From positions 1 through 64,000 of the forward strand of contig RHLF01000002.1 in NCBI GenBank assembly GCA_003712125.1: a stretch of 64,000 bases of DNA, read 5' to 3'. How positions within the stretch are numbered: position 1 is the stretch's first letter; the number at the start of each line of letters is the position of its first letter. The DNA comes from Allomuricauda sp. GTDB lineage: Bacteria > Bacteroidota > Bacteroidia > Flavobacteriales > Flavobacteriaceae. A program made the translations under genes and the position numbers. Of this stretch, positions 19,542-27,861 are shown in pieces. Under the pieces are notes generated by a model. It searched no databases, was not told the origin of the DNA, and worked only from the letters and a program-made list of their open reading frames with translations.

Positions 19542-20408
19542 ATGAACAACATAAAAAAATATGTAGTACTCGCTGCGGGAATCTTGGTGGTTGCCTGTAG
19601 TCAAGAAGATAAAATAATAGATGAGGTATTTGATACGGTTGATCGAGGACTCATTTTAAGAACGGTAACCACCCTAAGCTCAAGTTACAACATCTTTGAC
19701 ACGACTTCCGAATGGGGGGTGACCCTTGAAGTGCAAGATGAAGAAGGCGGAAACTTGTTATCAGAGGTTCGTGTTTTTGTTGCATTTGCCGACAATTCAA
19801 CAGCCGGGGGCGATTTAAGTACCAGTGAGGTAGCCGCAACTACTTTGCCAGCTTCTGCCTTTAGCACGGGACCTTTTGGTTTTCCAAGAGCAGATTTGAC
19901 TGTGAGCTTTGCTGAGGCATTGGCTGCCACAGGAATCGATTTTGCAGATATTGAAGGTGGGGATCAGTTCAATTATCGTCTAGAAGCAGTACTTACCGAT
20001 GGCCGTGTTTATACCAACAATGCCGCGGGTACTGTTTTAGGAGGGTCTTTCTTTAGCTCGCCTTTTGCCTATGTGTCAACCGTGGTATGTCCACCTACAG
20101 TACCCACTGCGGGCACATGGACCATCAATTTCCAAGACTCCTTTGGTGATGGCTGGAACGACGCGGCACTTTTGGTAACCATTGATGGGTCGGCCACAAG
20201 TTACACCTTGGATGCCGGTTCAGCTGGTTCTACCACCTTTGAGGTGCCCGATGGCGCACAGGAAATTTCAATCGTATTTGTATCTGGAGCTTTTGATGAG
20301 GAGGTTACAGCCCAGGTGATTTCAGCAAACGGAAATACAGTAGTCGACCTACAGCCAAGTCCCGCCGCAGCTGCGGAACTTCTTGATTATTGTTTGAACA
20401 ATTTGTAG
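19542..20408 (+). CDS. Putative surface lipoprotein of the SusCD operon
   Basis: 288 aa with a lipoprotein signal (ILVVACSQ) and no recognised enzyme domain. The N-terminal half looks like a beta-sandwich. The C-terminal part contains FQDSFGDGWNDAALLVTIDG, a repeat-like motif often seen in secreted Bacteroidota proteins, and ends in a short hydrophobic LLDYCLNNL. It begins 19 bp after the SusD-like gene and is followed by a terminator, so it is the last gene of a three-gene uptake operon. By position it may be an extra surface ligand-binding protein; function is not known. Confidence 0.82.
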   Translation: MNNIKKYVVLAAGILVVACSQEDKIIDEVFDTVDRGLILRTVTTLSSSYNIFDTTSEWGVTLEVQDEEGGNLLSEVRVFVAFADNSTAGGDLSTSEVAATTLPASAFSTGPFGFPRADLTVSFAEALAATGIDFADIEGGDQFNYRLEAVLTDGRVYTNNAAGTVLGGSFFSSPFAYVSTVVCPPTVPTAGTWTINFQDSFGDGWNDAALLVTIDGSATSYTLDAGSAGSTTFEVPDGAQEISIVFVSGAFDEEVTAQVISANGNTVVDLQPSPAAAAELLDYCLNNL

Positions 20409-20430
20409 TGAGGTTTTAGTTGCTTGATTG

Positions 20431-20463
20431 AAGGGCCGTTCTCTTAGGGAATGGCCCTTTTTT
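20431..20463 (+). terminator. Terminator of the susCD operon
   Basis: AAGGGCCGTTC (20431-20441) pairs with GAATGGCCCTT (20449-20459), with one G-T pair, followed by T residues. It lies 23 bp after the third gene. Confidence 0.9.
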
Positions 20464-20492
20464 GGTTTGAATCTTTTTAGTTACTTCGCAGC

Positions 20493-20903
20493 ATGATTGT
20501 TACCATTTGTAGAAAGGCCCATTTTAATGCTGCCCATCGGCTACACAACCCCGATTGGAGCGAGGAAAAAAACGAAGAAGTATTTGGGAAATGCAATAGC
20601 CCAAACTACCATGGCCACAACTTTGATCTAGAAGTTAGGGTGCGGGGCGAGGTGAACCAAGATACCGGTTTTGTCATGGATTTGGCCGTTTTGGGCCAAT
20701 GGATTAAGACCGAGGTAGAAGAGCGGTTCGACCATAAAAACCTGAACGAAGACTGCGAGGAGTTTGAAGGTATCATGCCCTCAACCGAGAATTTTGTAAA
20801 GATCATCTACGATATCCTAAAGCCAAAATTGGAAGCTGGCCATCAGTTGCACATAACCTTGCACGAAACACAAAAGAATGCGGCCGAGTATGGCGATTGG
20901 TAA
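20493..20903 (+). CDS. queD: 6-pyruvoyl-tetrahydropterin synthase / 6-carboxytetrahydropterin synthase family
   Basis: 136 aa. Zinc ligands His15, His40 and His42 and catalytic Cys34 are visible. The later catalytic residues Asp80-His81 and Glu125 (LHET) are also in place. The spacing between the cysteine and the HGH pair (CNSPNYHGH) is that of animal-type PTPS and of one QueD subgroup, longer than the CxxxHGH of E. coli QueD. In bacteria the family normally makes 6-carboxytetrahydropterin for queuosine from dihydroneopterin triphosphate. Genome context here gives no other pterin or queuosine gene, so the exact product is open. Confidence 0.88.
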   Translation: MIVTICRKAHFNAAHRLHNPDWSEEKNEEVFGKCNSPNYHGHNFDLEVRVRGEVNQDTGFVMDLAVLGQWIKTEVEERFDHKNLNEDCEEFEGIMPSTENFVKIIYDILKPKLEAGHQLHITLHETQKNAAEYGDW

Positions 20904-20930
20904 CATTTTTCCGATATTGCAGCACTTTTT

Positions 20931-21005
20931 GGAGTATTAGCTCAGTTGGTTTAGAGCGCTGCCTTGACAGGGCAGAGGTCACTGGTTCGAATCCAGTATA
21001 CTCCA
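20931..21005 (+). tRNA. tRNA-Val (anticodon GAC)
   Basis: The acceptor stem pairs 20931-20937 with 20998-21004 and the discriminator base is A21005. The D arm has GCTC/GAGC. The anticodon stem CTGCC/GGCAG encloses TTGACAG, giving anticodon GAC. The T arm has TTCGAAT. CCA is not encoded. It starts 27 bp after the preceding gene and is followed by a terminator. Confidence 0.95.
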
Positions 21006-21019
21006 CTGGAAATTTAAAG

Positions 21020-21053
21020 AACCTTGCATTTTTTAAGAAAGCAGGGTTTTTTT
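21020..21053 (+). terminator. Terminator of tRNA-Val(GAC)
   Basis: AACCTTGC (21020-21027) pairs with GCAGGGTT (21041-21048), with one G-T pair, around a 13-nt loop, followed by T residues up to 21053. Confidence 0.8.
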
Positions 21054-21107
21054 ATTTTCGATGTAGGCTGGGGTACCTTTAAAGCTTGAAATTTTACAAA
21101 TAATATA

Positions 21108-21785
21108 ATGACAGATTTTATCAAATATTTGCTGACCATAACTTTGCTTATCCAATTTAACGGCCAGTCACAGGAGTATTTTGAAGGAAAAATTCATTAC
21201 AAAATTGAATACGAAACAATAAACAAAAATATTCCAGACGGGTTGTTGGAAATTCAAATGGGAGATTCTTTTGATGCCTATGTAAAGGAGGACAAATATG
21301 TTATGATTTATAATGGCAAAGGTTAGTTGGGGGCAATGAAATCCATTATCCGATTGGACGAGGGATTCTCTTACCTACTTTATGAAAACTCAGATACGAT
21401 ATATAAATCTTCATTGGAAATTATCAATGACAAACTATTGAACTTAAAAATCGTTACAAATGATAAGAAGGAGGTATTTGGGGAAATGTGTGATTATGTT
21501 ATCCTAGATTATAAAACTGGGGACCCAAATGCTTTTTTCAAGGTAGTCAGAGGCAAACACTATTTTAACCCAAAATACAGACTCAATTCCAAAATGTATA
21601 AAGACTATAAAAGCGGTTTTTGGAACCAGTATGTTAATGAAGCAAACGCTATTAGTATCAGGAACGAGCACGAATATGAGGGGCTTTTCAAATCAGTTTC
21701 ATATGCAACAGACATAATTGAACAAGAAATATCTGATGAGATTTTCGTAATTGATAGTGATAAATTTATTAAGGTAGTCGATTGA
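21108..21785 (+). pseudogene. GLPGLI-like secreted protein gene interrupted by an in-frame amber codon
   Basis: One reading frame runs from ATG 21108 to TGA-ending 21785, broken only by TAG at 21324-21326 after 72 codons. Both parts are in the same frame with no gap. The first part has a signal peptide (LLTITLLIQFNGQSQ) and an early beta-strand region. The second (about 152 codons) continues directly with LGAMKSIIRLDEGFSYLLY and further beta strands. Together they would make a 224-residue secreted protein, resembling the many short flavobacterial proteins that start with YFEGKIHYKIEYET. Either the gene is dead by a single nonsense change, the stop is read through, or there is a base error. 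The gene is more AT-rich than its neighbours and stands alone. Confidence 0.7.
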
Positions 21786-21849
21786 TTGAAATTCAAACTT
21801 CGCCGATAACTATATAAATCGCCGTTTTTGGGCAGATGAACATTCGAAT

Positions 21850-22260
21850 TTATTGTGCCTTCTTCATTTCAAACACCATCTCACTTTCTTCCATCGAAAA
21901 ATGCATGCTGCCTTCGTTTAGGGAAGCGGCAATGCCCATAATCGAATAGCCATCTGCTTCGCGACCGATTTTTATGTGTTGTCCCTCAGCGTTGAATTTC
22001 CATTGGGCGTTTTCGGTCATGCGCAACAACATTTGAAAGGTTGGTGCTTTAGATGCAGTACTTAACTTAAAGTCACCATTATCCATAAAATGGAAGGTCG
22101 CACTTTTAAATCCTTCCAAAACTCCACGAAGTTCGGCGTTAGGCGATTTTTGAACGACCCGATTCACTTTCCATTGTCCGATGAGTTCTTGTTGGGTCAC
22201 CTGACCATGGCAATACGTACCAAATACAACCAAGAATACGAATAGCTTAACAACATTCAT
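21850..22260 (-). CDS. Small secreted lipocalin-like protein, unknown function
   Basis: 136 aa. A signal peptide (about 1-20, ending CHGQ) precedes about 115 residues with GQWKVNRVV near the start and alternating beta strands (ATFHFMDNGDFKLS, NAQWKFNAEGQHIKI, MHFSMEESEMVFEMKK). The pattern is like the lipocalin-like/META-type small periplasmic domains common in Bacteroidota. I recognise no catalytic residue. It is on the same strand as the DCC protein and murF upstream but separated by about 60 bp. Confidence 0.75.
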   Translation of the reverse strand: MNVVKLFVFLVVFGTYCHGQVTQQELIGQWKVNRVVQKSPNAELRGVLEGFKSATFHFMDNGDFKLSTASKAPTFQMLLRMTENAQWKFNAEGQHIKIGREADGYSIMGIAASLNEGSMHFSMEESEMVFEMKKAQ

Positions 22261-22318
22261 ATAGTAGTAACGACGAACCGGGGAGGGAAAGTATCTCTAA
22301 GTTCGAAAAGGCCAATAC

Positions 22319-22696
22319 TTACATGCTGATGGTACAGGCGCTTGATTTGCCAAACCAGCGTACCCTATTTTTAGAGGCAATTTTATAGATCGCATCCCGA
22401 AATAGTCTTGGTACCAACCTAAAACCCATGGCTACTGGCTCCCATCCTGGGATTTTCGCGATGATTTTAAGAAAGCCATCAGAATGGGTATACACCTGGT
22501 TGCCATCAATAAGAATAACCGTTTGAAGATCATCTGTTGGAAAACCATACCGAAAAAGCAGATCTTGGCCCATTGAAGACTGAAAAGGGACAAACTCAAA
22601 TCGCGAATGCGGTGCTTGCTTGAGCAACCAACCAACGACCCCATTGCACAAATTGCATTCCCCGTCGAAGATGATGGTATTGGTTTTCATGGGCAA
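22319..22696 (-). CDS. DCC-family thiol-disulfide oxidoreductase-like protein
   Basis: 125 aa (123 if it starts at the second ATG, MKTNTIIFDG). The DGECNLC motif near the N-terminus (DxxCxxC) defines the DCC/DUF393 family, which has been proposed to be thioredoxin-like. The rest (FVPFQSSMGQDLL...YTHSDGFLKI) fits the family throughout, with normal length. Substrate unknown. It is 60 bp downstream of murF on the same strand and may be part of that transcript. Confidence 0.88.
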   Translation of the reverse strand: MPMKTNTIIFDGECNLCNGVVGWLLKQAPHSRFEFVPFQSSMGQDLLFRYGFPTDDLQTVILIDGNQVYTHSDGFLKIIAKIPGWEPVAMGFRLVPRLFRDAIYKIASKNRVRWFGKSSACTISM

Positions 22697-22756
22697 TTGG
22701 TCGTAAAGCGCTACGATTCATTTCAAACTGCCCCGATTTTTTTAATATTTCAGAGT

Positions 22757-24031
22757 TTAGAGGTATTCAAGGATACGTTCCATGGCCATCCCCCTAGAAC
22801 CTTTGATCAACAAATGACCGTCTTGAATCTTATGCTTTTTCAAGTGGGTTGCCAACAGCTCGAAGCTTTTAAATTGCAAAGCTTCGGTTTTGGTTTTGGC
22901 AAAGTTTTCACCAACCAAAAAGACCATTGTAAATTGCTTGTTCATGGCCAGGTCTGCAATCCGCTGGTGCTCCTTTTCTGCCTCCTCACCCAATTCGAAC
23001 ATATCACCCAAAAAGATAACTTTGGTTCTGGCATCCAAGGTATCAAAACTTTGGAGCGCCGCCTCCATGCTGGTCGGATTGGCATTATAGGCATCTAAGG
23101 TGATATGGTAATCGCCCTTCTTGATGAGTTGCGATCGGTTGTTTTCAGGAACATAGTTTTCAATGGCTTTCTTAATATCAGTAAGGGGAACTGAAAAATA
23201 TTTTCCCATTAAAACCGCGGCACAGCAATTGGGAAAATTATAGGTGCCAATCAACTGGGTAGTGATGACGGTATCTTCTGCCTTGAGCACGACAAAAGGA
23301 TCGGCTCCTAACAGGGTAATCTTAAAATACTCATGGTTGCTGGTGCTGTAACCAAACTTTTTAATGTAAGTCGCAAGTTTCTCCAATTGAATGGGGTCAT
23401 TGGCATTTAAAAAGACATGCCTGTCATTTGTTGTGAGGTAGTTGTACAGCTCGCTTTTTCCTTTGATGATCCCTTCAACGCCTCCAAATCCCTCTAAATG
23501 GGCCTTTCCAAAATTGGTGATGTAACCATAATCAGGTTGTGCCAAGCTCGATAGAAAGGCAATCTCACCTTGATGGTTGGCACCCATCTCAATGATGGCA
23601 AACTCGGTATCTTTCTTTATGGTCAATAGGGTCAAGGGAACTCCAATATGGTTGTTGAGGTTTCCTTGGGTGGCTATGGTCCTATAGGTTGCGCTTAAAA
23701 CAGCATATATCAATTCTTTGGTGGTGGTTTTGCCATTACTGCCCGTTAATCCGATAACCCTTGCCTTGCACTGTTTTCGATGGTGAACGGCTAATTGCTG
23801 AAGGGTTTCCAAGGCATCGTCAACCAATATAAAGCGATCATCCTTGGCATAGGCCGCCTCATCAACAATGGCATACGCTGCTCCTTTTTCGAGGGCTTGT
23901 TCCGCAAAGGCATTTCCGTTGAAACTGGGTCCCTTGAGGGCAAAGAATAGGCCTGTTCCATCAATTTTTCGGGTATCGGTAAAGGCTTTGGGATGGTTTA
24001 GAAAAAGTTCGTGAAGTTGGGTCAATTTCAT
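22757..24031 (-). CDS. murF: UDP-N-acetylmuramoyl-tripeptide--D-alanyl-D-alanine ligase
   Basis: 424 aa. It adds D-Ala-D-Ala to UDP-MurNAc-tripeptide, the last cytoplasmic step of the peptidoglycan precursor. Visible motifs are the N-terminal DTRKIDGTGLFFALKG, the ATP-binding GLTGSNGKTTTKEL (near residue 110), EMGANHQGEI, and the C-terminal DAYNANPTSMEAAL and LIKGSRGMAMERIL. Length is slightly below the E. coli enzyme, normal for Bacteroidota. It follows gldJ on the same strand, but a terminator lies between them. Confidence 0.95.
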   Translation of the reverse strand: MKLTQLHELFLNHPKAFTDTRKIDGTGLFFALKGPSFNGNAFAEQALEKGAAYAIVDEAAYAKDDRFILVDDALETLQQLAVHHRKQCKARVIGLTGSNGKTTTKELIYAVLSATYRTIATQGNLNNHIGVPLTLLTIKKDTEFAIIEMGANHQGEIAFLSSLAQPDYGYITNFGKAHLEGFGGVEGIIKGKSELYNYLTTNDRHVFLNANDPIQLEKLATYIKKFGYSTSNHEYFKITLLGADPFVVLKAEDTVITTQLIGTYNFPNCCAAVLMGKYFSVPLTDIKKAIENYVPENNRSQLIKKGDYHITLDAYNANPTSMEAALQSFDTLDARTKVIFLGDMFELGEEAEKEHQRIADLAMNKQFTMVFLVGENFAKTKTEALQFKSFELLATHLKKHKIQDGHLLIKGSRGMAMERILEYL

Positions 24032-24042
24032 GGTTCGAAGAT

Positions 24043-24071
24043 AAAAAAAACCCTGACGGTAAGGTCAGGGT
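24043..24071 (-). terminator. Terminator between gldJ and murF (minus strand)
   Basis: ACCCTGAC (24050-24057) pairs with GTCAGGGT (24064-24071). On the minus strand the hairpin is followed by eight U residues (the A-run at 24043-24050). It lies 22 bp beyond the gldJ stop, so gldJ is transcribed separately from murF unless there is read-through. Confidence 0.88.
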
Positions 24072-24093
24072 CTGTCTTTTTCAAAAGCGATTC

Positions 24094-25752
24094 TTATTTT
24101 GCTTTTTTATGTCGAACGGATTTGTTCTTCGATTTAGATTTTGATCCCACTCTCGACATGGCGCATCTGAAACCGATATCATCGGTAGCCATATACTGTG
24201 GCAAATATCTTCGTTGTGCCGGATCTAACCAGAAGGCTCTATCTCTCCAAGAACCACCTTTGTATACACGTACCTCATCATTGATCAATGAAGTTCTGTA
24301 GTTCGAGGTGTCATACTGTCTTAGGATCTTCCCTGTAGAGTCACGCTCAACTTTGTGCTTTGGTGAATCGTACATTTTTCTATTGTCTTCTTCATCACTA
24401 AAACGCTGGAAGAATCGTGAAGAACCTGGGTCACCATCACGGTAGCCACGGTTGTCACTTTTATCAAAGTTTGTTCTTAGGTATGTTTCTTCTTCACCAA
24501 CAGCAACTTCTTTGATCTCACCTGGTAAATTCAAGGCAACAATTTTTCCGTTGGGCAGTGTGTCATAGACGATTTCATCGGTCAAAATCTCAACCTTACC
24601 ATCTTCGCCAATCGCTTTCTTGGTGTAAATGTTTCCGCGGTAATAGTTGAAATCACTGATTTCATCATCTACGATAGGACGGTATACATCGGCAACCCAT
24701 TCTGAAACATTACCTGCCATATCATATAGTCCAAAATCATTGGGTTTGTATGACATAACCTGGGCAGTAATATCGGCACCATCATCAGACCAACCGGCGA
24801 TTCCGCCGTAGTCACCTTTTCCTTGCTTAAAGTTGGCCAATTGATCACCACGACCAACGCGCTGTCCGTTTCGGGTATAATCCCCTTCCCACGGGTATTT
24901 CTTTCTACCTCGGTAGTTGTTGTACTCACGAGTACCAATTAAGGCCTGGGCAGCATATTCCCACTCAGTTTCAGTAGGCAGCCTATATTCGGGCATGATC
25001 ACACCGCTACTTCTTTTTGCAAAGGTGTTGATCGAGTCTTTTTTCTGTTTTCCTTGAAGGGAATCGATTTCCCCACCATAAACAGATTCTGGGTTGTTCA
25101 AATAAGCTTCCGTGCTAAACGTACCTGAAGACTCTCCATTCAATACTTTGTAAAGCGCTTCTTCTTGAATAAAGCCTTCTTTCGCCAACTGATATTCGTT
25201 AACTCTGTCGGTACGCCATTCGGCATATTGTGTGGCCTGCACCCAATTCACACCAACAACCGGATATTCGGCATAGGCGGGGTGACGCAAGTAATTGTTG
25301 GTCATTGTCTCATTGAACCCAAGACGGTTTCTCCAAACCAAGGTATCGGGCAATGCCCCCTTATAAATATTTTCATACATGGGATTTTCTGGAGGATATA
25401 CCTTTTTAAGATAATCTAGATATTCCATGTACATTTTGTTGGTCACCTCAGTCTCATCCATATAGAACGATTGAACGTGCTGTTGGGTTGGACTGTTGTT
25501 CCAATCATGCATGATATCATCTTGAACCTTTCCTTTGGTAAAGGTTCCTCCTTCAACAAAGACGGTACCAGGAGGAGTTTCCTGCTCTTTGAAGTCGGAG
25601 TTGTATTGAAAACCGCCATCCTTGGCATTGATTTTCCATCCAGTTGCTCTCGATAAATTTTTTGAAGAGGAGGAAGAAGAGTTTTTACAACTTGAGATTC
25701 CCCCTGCAATAACTGTTATTGAAAGTACAACTTTGATAAAGTGCTTTTTCAT
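24094..25752 (-). CDS. gldJ: Gliding motility lipoprotein GldJ
   Basis: 552 aa. A lipoprotein signal ends in GGISSC, followed by a serine run. The body is a formylglycine-generating-enzyme-like fold: GTVFVEGGTFTKGKV near residue 62, FYMDETEVTNKMYMEYL, YRLPTETEWEYAAQ, DMAGNVSEWVADVYRP and a C-terminal YKGGSWRDRAFWLDPAQRR...DIGFRCAM. In Flavobacterium johnsoniae GldJ (about the same length) is needed for gliding and stabilises GldK and the type IX secretion machinery. The fold is not expected to be catalytic. It is divergent from porV, whose product belongs to the same secretion system. Confidence 0.93.
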   Translation of the reverse strand: MKKHFIKVVLSITVIAGGISSCKNSSSSSSKNLSRATGWKINAKDGGFQYNSDFKEQETPPGTVFVEGGTFTKGKVQDDIMHDWNNSPTQQHVQSFYMDETEVTNKMYMEYLDYLKKVYPPENPMYENIYKGALPDTLVWRNRLGFNETMTNNYLRHPAYAEYPVVGVNWVQATQYAEWRTDRVNEYQLAKEGFIQEEALYKVLNGESSGTFSTEAYLNNPESVYGGEIDSLQGKQKKDSINTFAKRSSGVIMPEYRLPTETEWEYAAQALIGTREYNNYRGRKKYPWEGDYTRNGQRVGRGDQLANFKQGKGDYGGIAGWSDDGADITAQVMSYKPNDFGLYDMAGNVSEWVADVYRPIVDDEISDFNYYRGNIYTKKAIGEDGKVEILTDEIVYDTLPNGKIVALNLPGEIKEVAVGEEETYLRTNFDKSDNRGYRDGDPGSSRFFQRFSDEEDNRKMYDSPKHKVERDSTGKILRQYDTSNYRTSLINDEVRVYKGGSWRDRAFWLDPAQRRYLPQYMATDDIGFRCAMSRVGSKSKSKNKSVRHKKAK

Positions 25753-26138
25753 AATTTGGGCTTGAATACTTTAGACTGTCGGTTTTTAGACGAAGTCAGT
25801 TAATTTCAATTTTATGCAATACTACATGTGTCGGCAATAAAACGAAGAAATGGGCAATATATTTTGTGTATCAAAAATTATTACCACAAATCGTAAAATC
25901 CGTCACATAACCATAACGCACAAGCAGGTAACTTAGTATGGCATTTTTGTTCAACGGGCATGTTTTAACTAAAAAAGAGAAGTCGCGAGGTCCCTATTTT
26001 TGGTCGTGCCAAAGAAATTGTTAAAAAAGAGGGGAAAAAGTACAAGAATTCGTTGAAATGACCGTTTACAGGTAATACATCTAATATATTTTAGCTTTTA
26101 ACAGCTATTTTAGATTTTTGAGACCATTTTAAAAACTT
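25753..26138. other. 386-bp divergent region between gldJ and porV
   Basis: AT-rich and without a credible gene. In F. johnsoniae the large protease gene porU lies between gldJ and porV; here only this short spacer is present. A stop-free run of about 30 codons ends at the TGA near 26058, but it has no ATG and no likeness to PorU. Promoters for both flanking genes must be here; only near-matches to the -7 element are visible. Confidence 0.6.
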
Positions 26139-27293
26139 ATGAGAAAGATGAGAAAATTATTAGCAGGGTTAATGCTATTCGCTACCGTTTTCAGCTTTGC
26201 ACAGCAGGAAAGGGTTATCACCACCGCAGTTCCATTTTTAACCATAGCTGCCGATGCACGGGCATCTGGTATGGGTGATATGGGTGTTGCCACATCAGTG
26301 GATGCGTATTCACAACAATGGAATCCTGCAAAATTTGCCTTCGCAGAAAGAAAAATGGGCATTGGGGTGAGCTACACTCCCTATTTGGAAAGCATTGTAA
26401 ACGATGTCTCCCTTTTGAATGCCAATTACTATAACAAAATAAATGAACAAAGTGCTTTTGCAGTAAGCTTGCGCTATTTTGGTTTGGGTGAAATTGAACT
26501 TCGCCAGACTATTGATGAAGAGGCTACTTTGGTGAAACCGAATGAATTTGCCATTGATGGATCCTATGCCTTGAAGTTAAGTCCAACTTTTTCCATGGCT
26601 GTTGGCGGGCGATTCATAAGCTCAAATTTGAGATTTCAAGAAATACAGAATGTTGATTCGCAGGCTGCCAATGCCTTTGCGGTTGATGTGGCCGGTTTTT
26701 ATCGCTCACGGGAAATCGCCTACAATTCTTTCGATGGTCGTTGGAGGGCAGGTTTCAACCTTTCCAATCTTGGTGGAAAAATCCAGTATGATGAAGGAGG
26801 GCAGGAAAACTTTTTGCCAACAAACTTAAAGTTTGGTGCCGGTTTTGATTTCATCTTTGATGCTGATAACACCTTGGCATTGAATACAGAATTCAATAAA
26901 TTATTGGTTCCTACACCGCGTGATTTTGATGGTGATGGGGATATCGATTCAGCAGATAACGATGAGTATCAGCAAATCAGTTTTTTCAATGGGGTTTTCG
27001 AATCTTTTGGAGATGCCCCTGATGGCTTTAGCGAGGAACTTCAAGAGATAACTTGGGCCTTGGGCGCTGAGTATAGCTTCCGCGATGTGTTCATGTTGCG
27101 CTCTGGTTACTTTAATGAAAACCAGGCTAAGGGGTCTAGACAGTTCTTTACCCTCGGAGCAGGATTCCAGTTTAAGTCTGCACAAATTGATTTGTCTTAT
27201 TTGTTCTCAACATCGCAGGTGCGAAATCCGTTGGAAAATACCTTGCGATTCTCCTTGACCTTTAATTTAGGTGAGGAATATGTAAATGATTAA
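26139..27293 (+). CDS. porV: Type IX secretion system outer-membrane protein PorV
   Basis: 384 aa. After a signal peptide (about 1-23, ending SFAQ) comes the family signature TIAADARASGMGDMGVA, followed by a FadL-like beta-barrel and a C-terminal strand ending LRFSLTFNLGEEYVND. PorV escorts substrates with a type IX signal from the SprA channel to the PorU sortase at the cell surface. A short acidic DFDGDGDIDSADNDE insert resembles a calcium-binding loop. The gene faces away from gldJ and is ended by a terminator. The next genes are cdd and pdhA, an order I associate with this locus in Flavobacteriaceae. Confidence 0.94.
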   Translation: MRKMRKLLAGLMLFATVFSFAQQERVITTAVPFLTIAADARASGMGDMGVATSVDAYSQQWNPAKFAFAERKMGIGVSYTPYLESIVNDVSLLNANYYNKINEQSAFAVSLRYFGLGEIELRQTIDEEATLVKPNEFAIDGSYALKLSPTFSMAVGGRFISSNLRFQEIQNVDSQAANAFAVDVAGFYRSREIAYNSFDGRWRAGFNLSNLGGKIQYDEGGQENFLPTNLKFGAGFDFIFDADNTLALNTEFNKLLVPTPRDFDGDGDIDSADNDEYQQISFFNGVFESFGDAPDGFSEELQEITWALGAEYSFRDVFMLRSGYFNENQAKGSRQFFTLGAGFQFKSAQIDLSYLFSTSQVRNPLENTLRFSLTFNLGEEYVND

Positions 27294-27311
27294 AAGAAAC
27301 ATTCTTGATAG

Positions 27312-27340
27312 AAAAACCCCAACAATCGTTGGGGTTTTTT
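27312..27340 (+). terminator. Terminator of porV
   Basis: AAAAACCCCAAC (27312-27323) pairs with GTTGGGGTTTTT (27328-27339) around AATC. It lies 19 bp after the stop. It makes upstream starts of cdd unlikely and supports the ATG at 27365. Confidence 0.9.
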
Positions 27341-27364
27341 ATTTTTAGACAAGAACAGCTATTC

Positions 27365-27847
27365 ATGGAGAAAAAACACCTTGGTTTTGAACTTTCGATT
27401 TTCAATTCGATGGATGAACTATCGAATACCGATGCATTGCTGCTACAGGAGGCTGAAAAGGCACGTCAAAATTCCTATGCCCCATATTCCAAATTCAGTG
27501 TAGGGGCTGCCTTGCTTTTGGAAAGTGGCAAGATCATTCCCGGCAGCAATCAAGAAAATGCTTCTTTCCCTGCGGGCCTTTGTGCTGAGGGGGTTGCCGT
27601 ATTCAGTGCGGGAGCTAACTATCCCAATGAAAAAATCAAAGCCATTGCCGTGACGGCCGCATCAGGTTCAAACAATTTGACCAGTCCTGCTGCACCATGC
27701 GGTATTTGCAGGCAGACCATTGCCGAATATGAAAAGAAACAGGGAAGCCCAATTCAAATCTTAATGAAGGGGCAAACCGGCCCCATTTACAAATGTGATT
27801 CCATGGCCGATTTATTGCCTTTGGGATTTGATGGTTCTTTTTTGTAG
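27365..27847 (+). CDS. cdd: Cytidine deaminase
   Basis: 160 aa from the ATG at 27365. The frame is open further upstream but that part overlaps the porV terminator. It converts (deoxy)cytidine to (deoxy)uridine for pyrimidine salvage. Zinc ligands Cys73, Cys112 and Cys115 and proton-shuttling Glu75 are seen in LCAEGVAV and PCGICRQT. The residue after Glu75 is glycine, where many tetrameric bacterial enzymes have an arginine (CAER). The N-terminal SYAPYSKFSVGAALL substrate region is normal. Upstream of pdhA, with its own likely transcription. Confidence 0.92.
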   Translation: MEKKHLGFELSIFNSMDELSNTDALLLQEAEKARQNSYAPYSKFSVGAALLLESGKIIPGSNQENASFPAGLCAEGVAVFSAGANYPNEKIKAIAVTAASGSNNLTSPAAPCGICRQTIAEYEKKQGSPIQILMKGQTGPIYKCDSMADLLPLGFDGSFL

Positions 27848-27861
27848 GATTCTTATTCCGA

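Noticed and set aside
25960-26060. Possible remnant of porU
   Set aside because: Only about 30 open codons, no ATG, no PorU-like motif.
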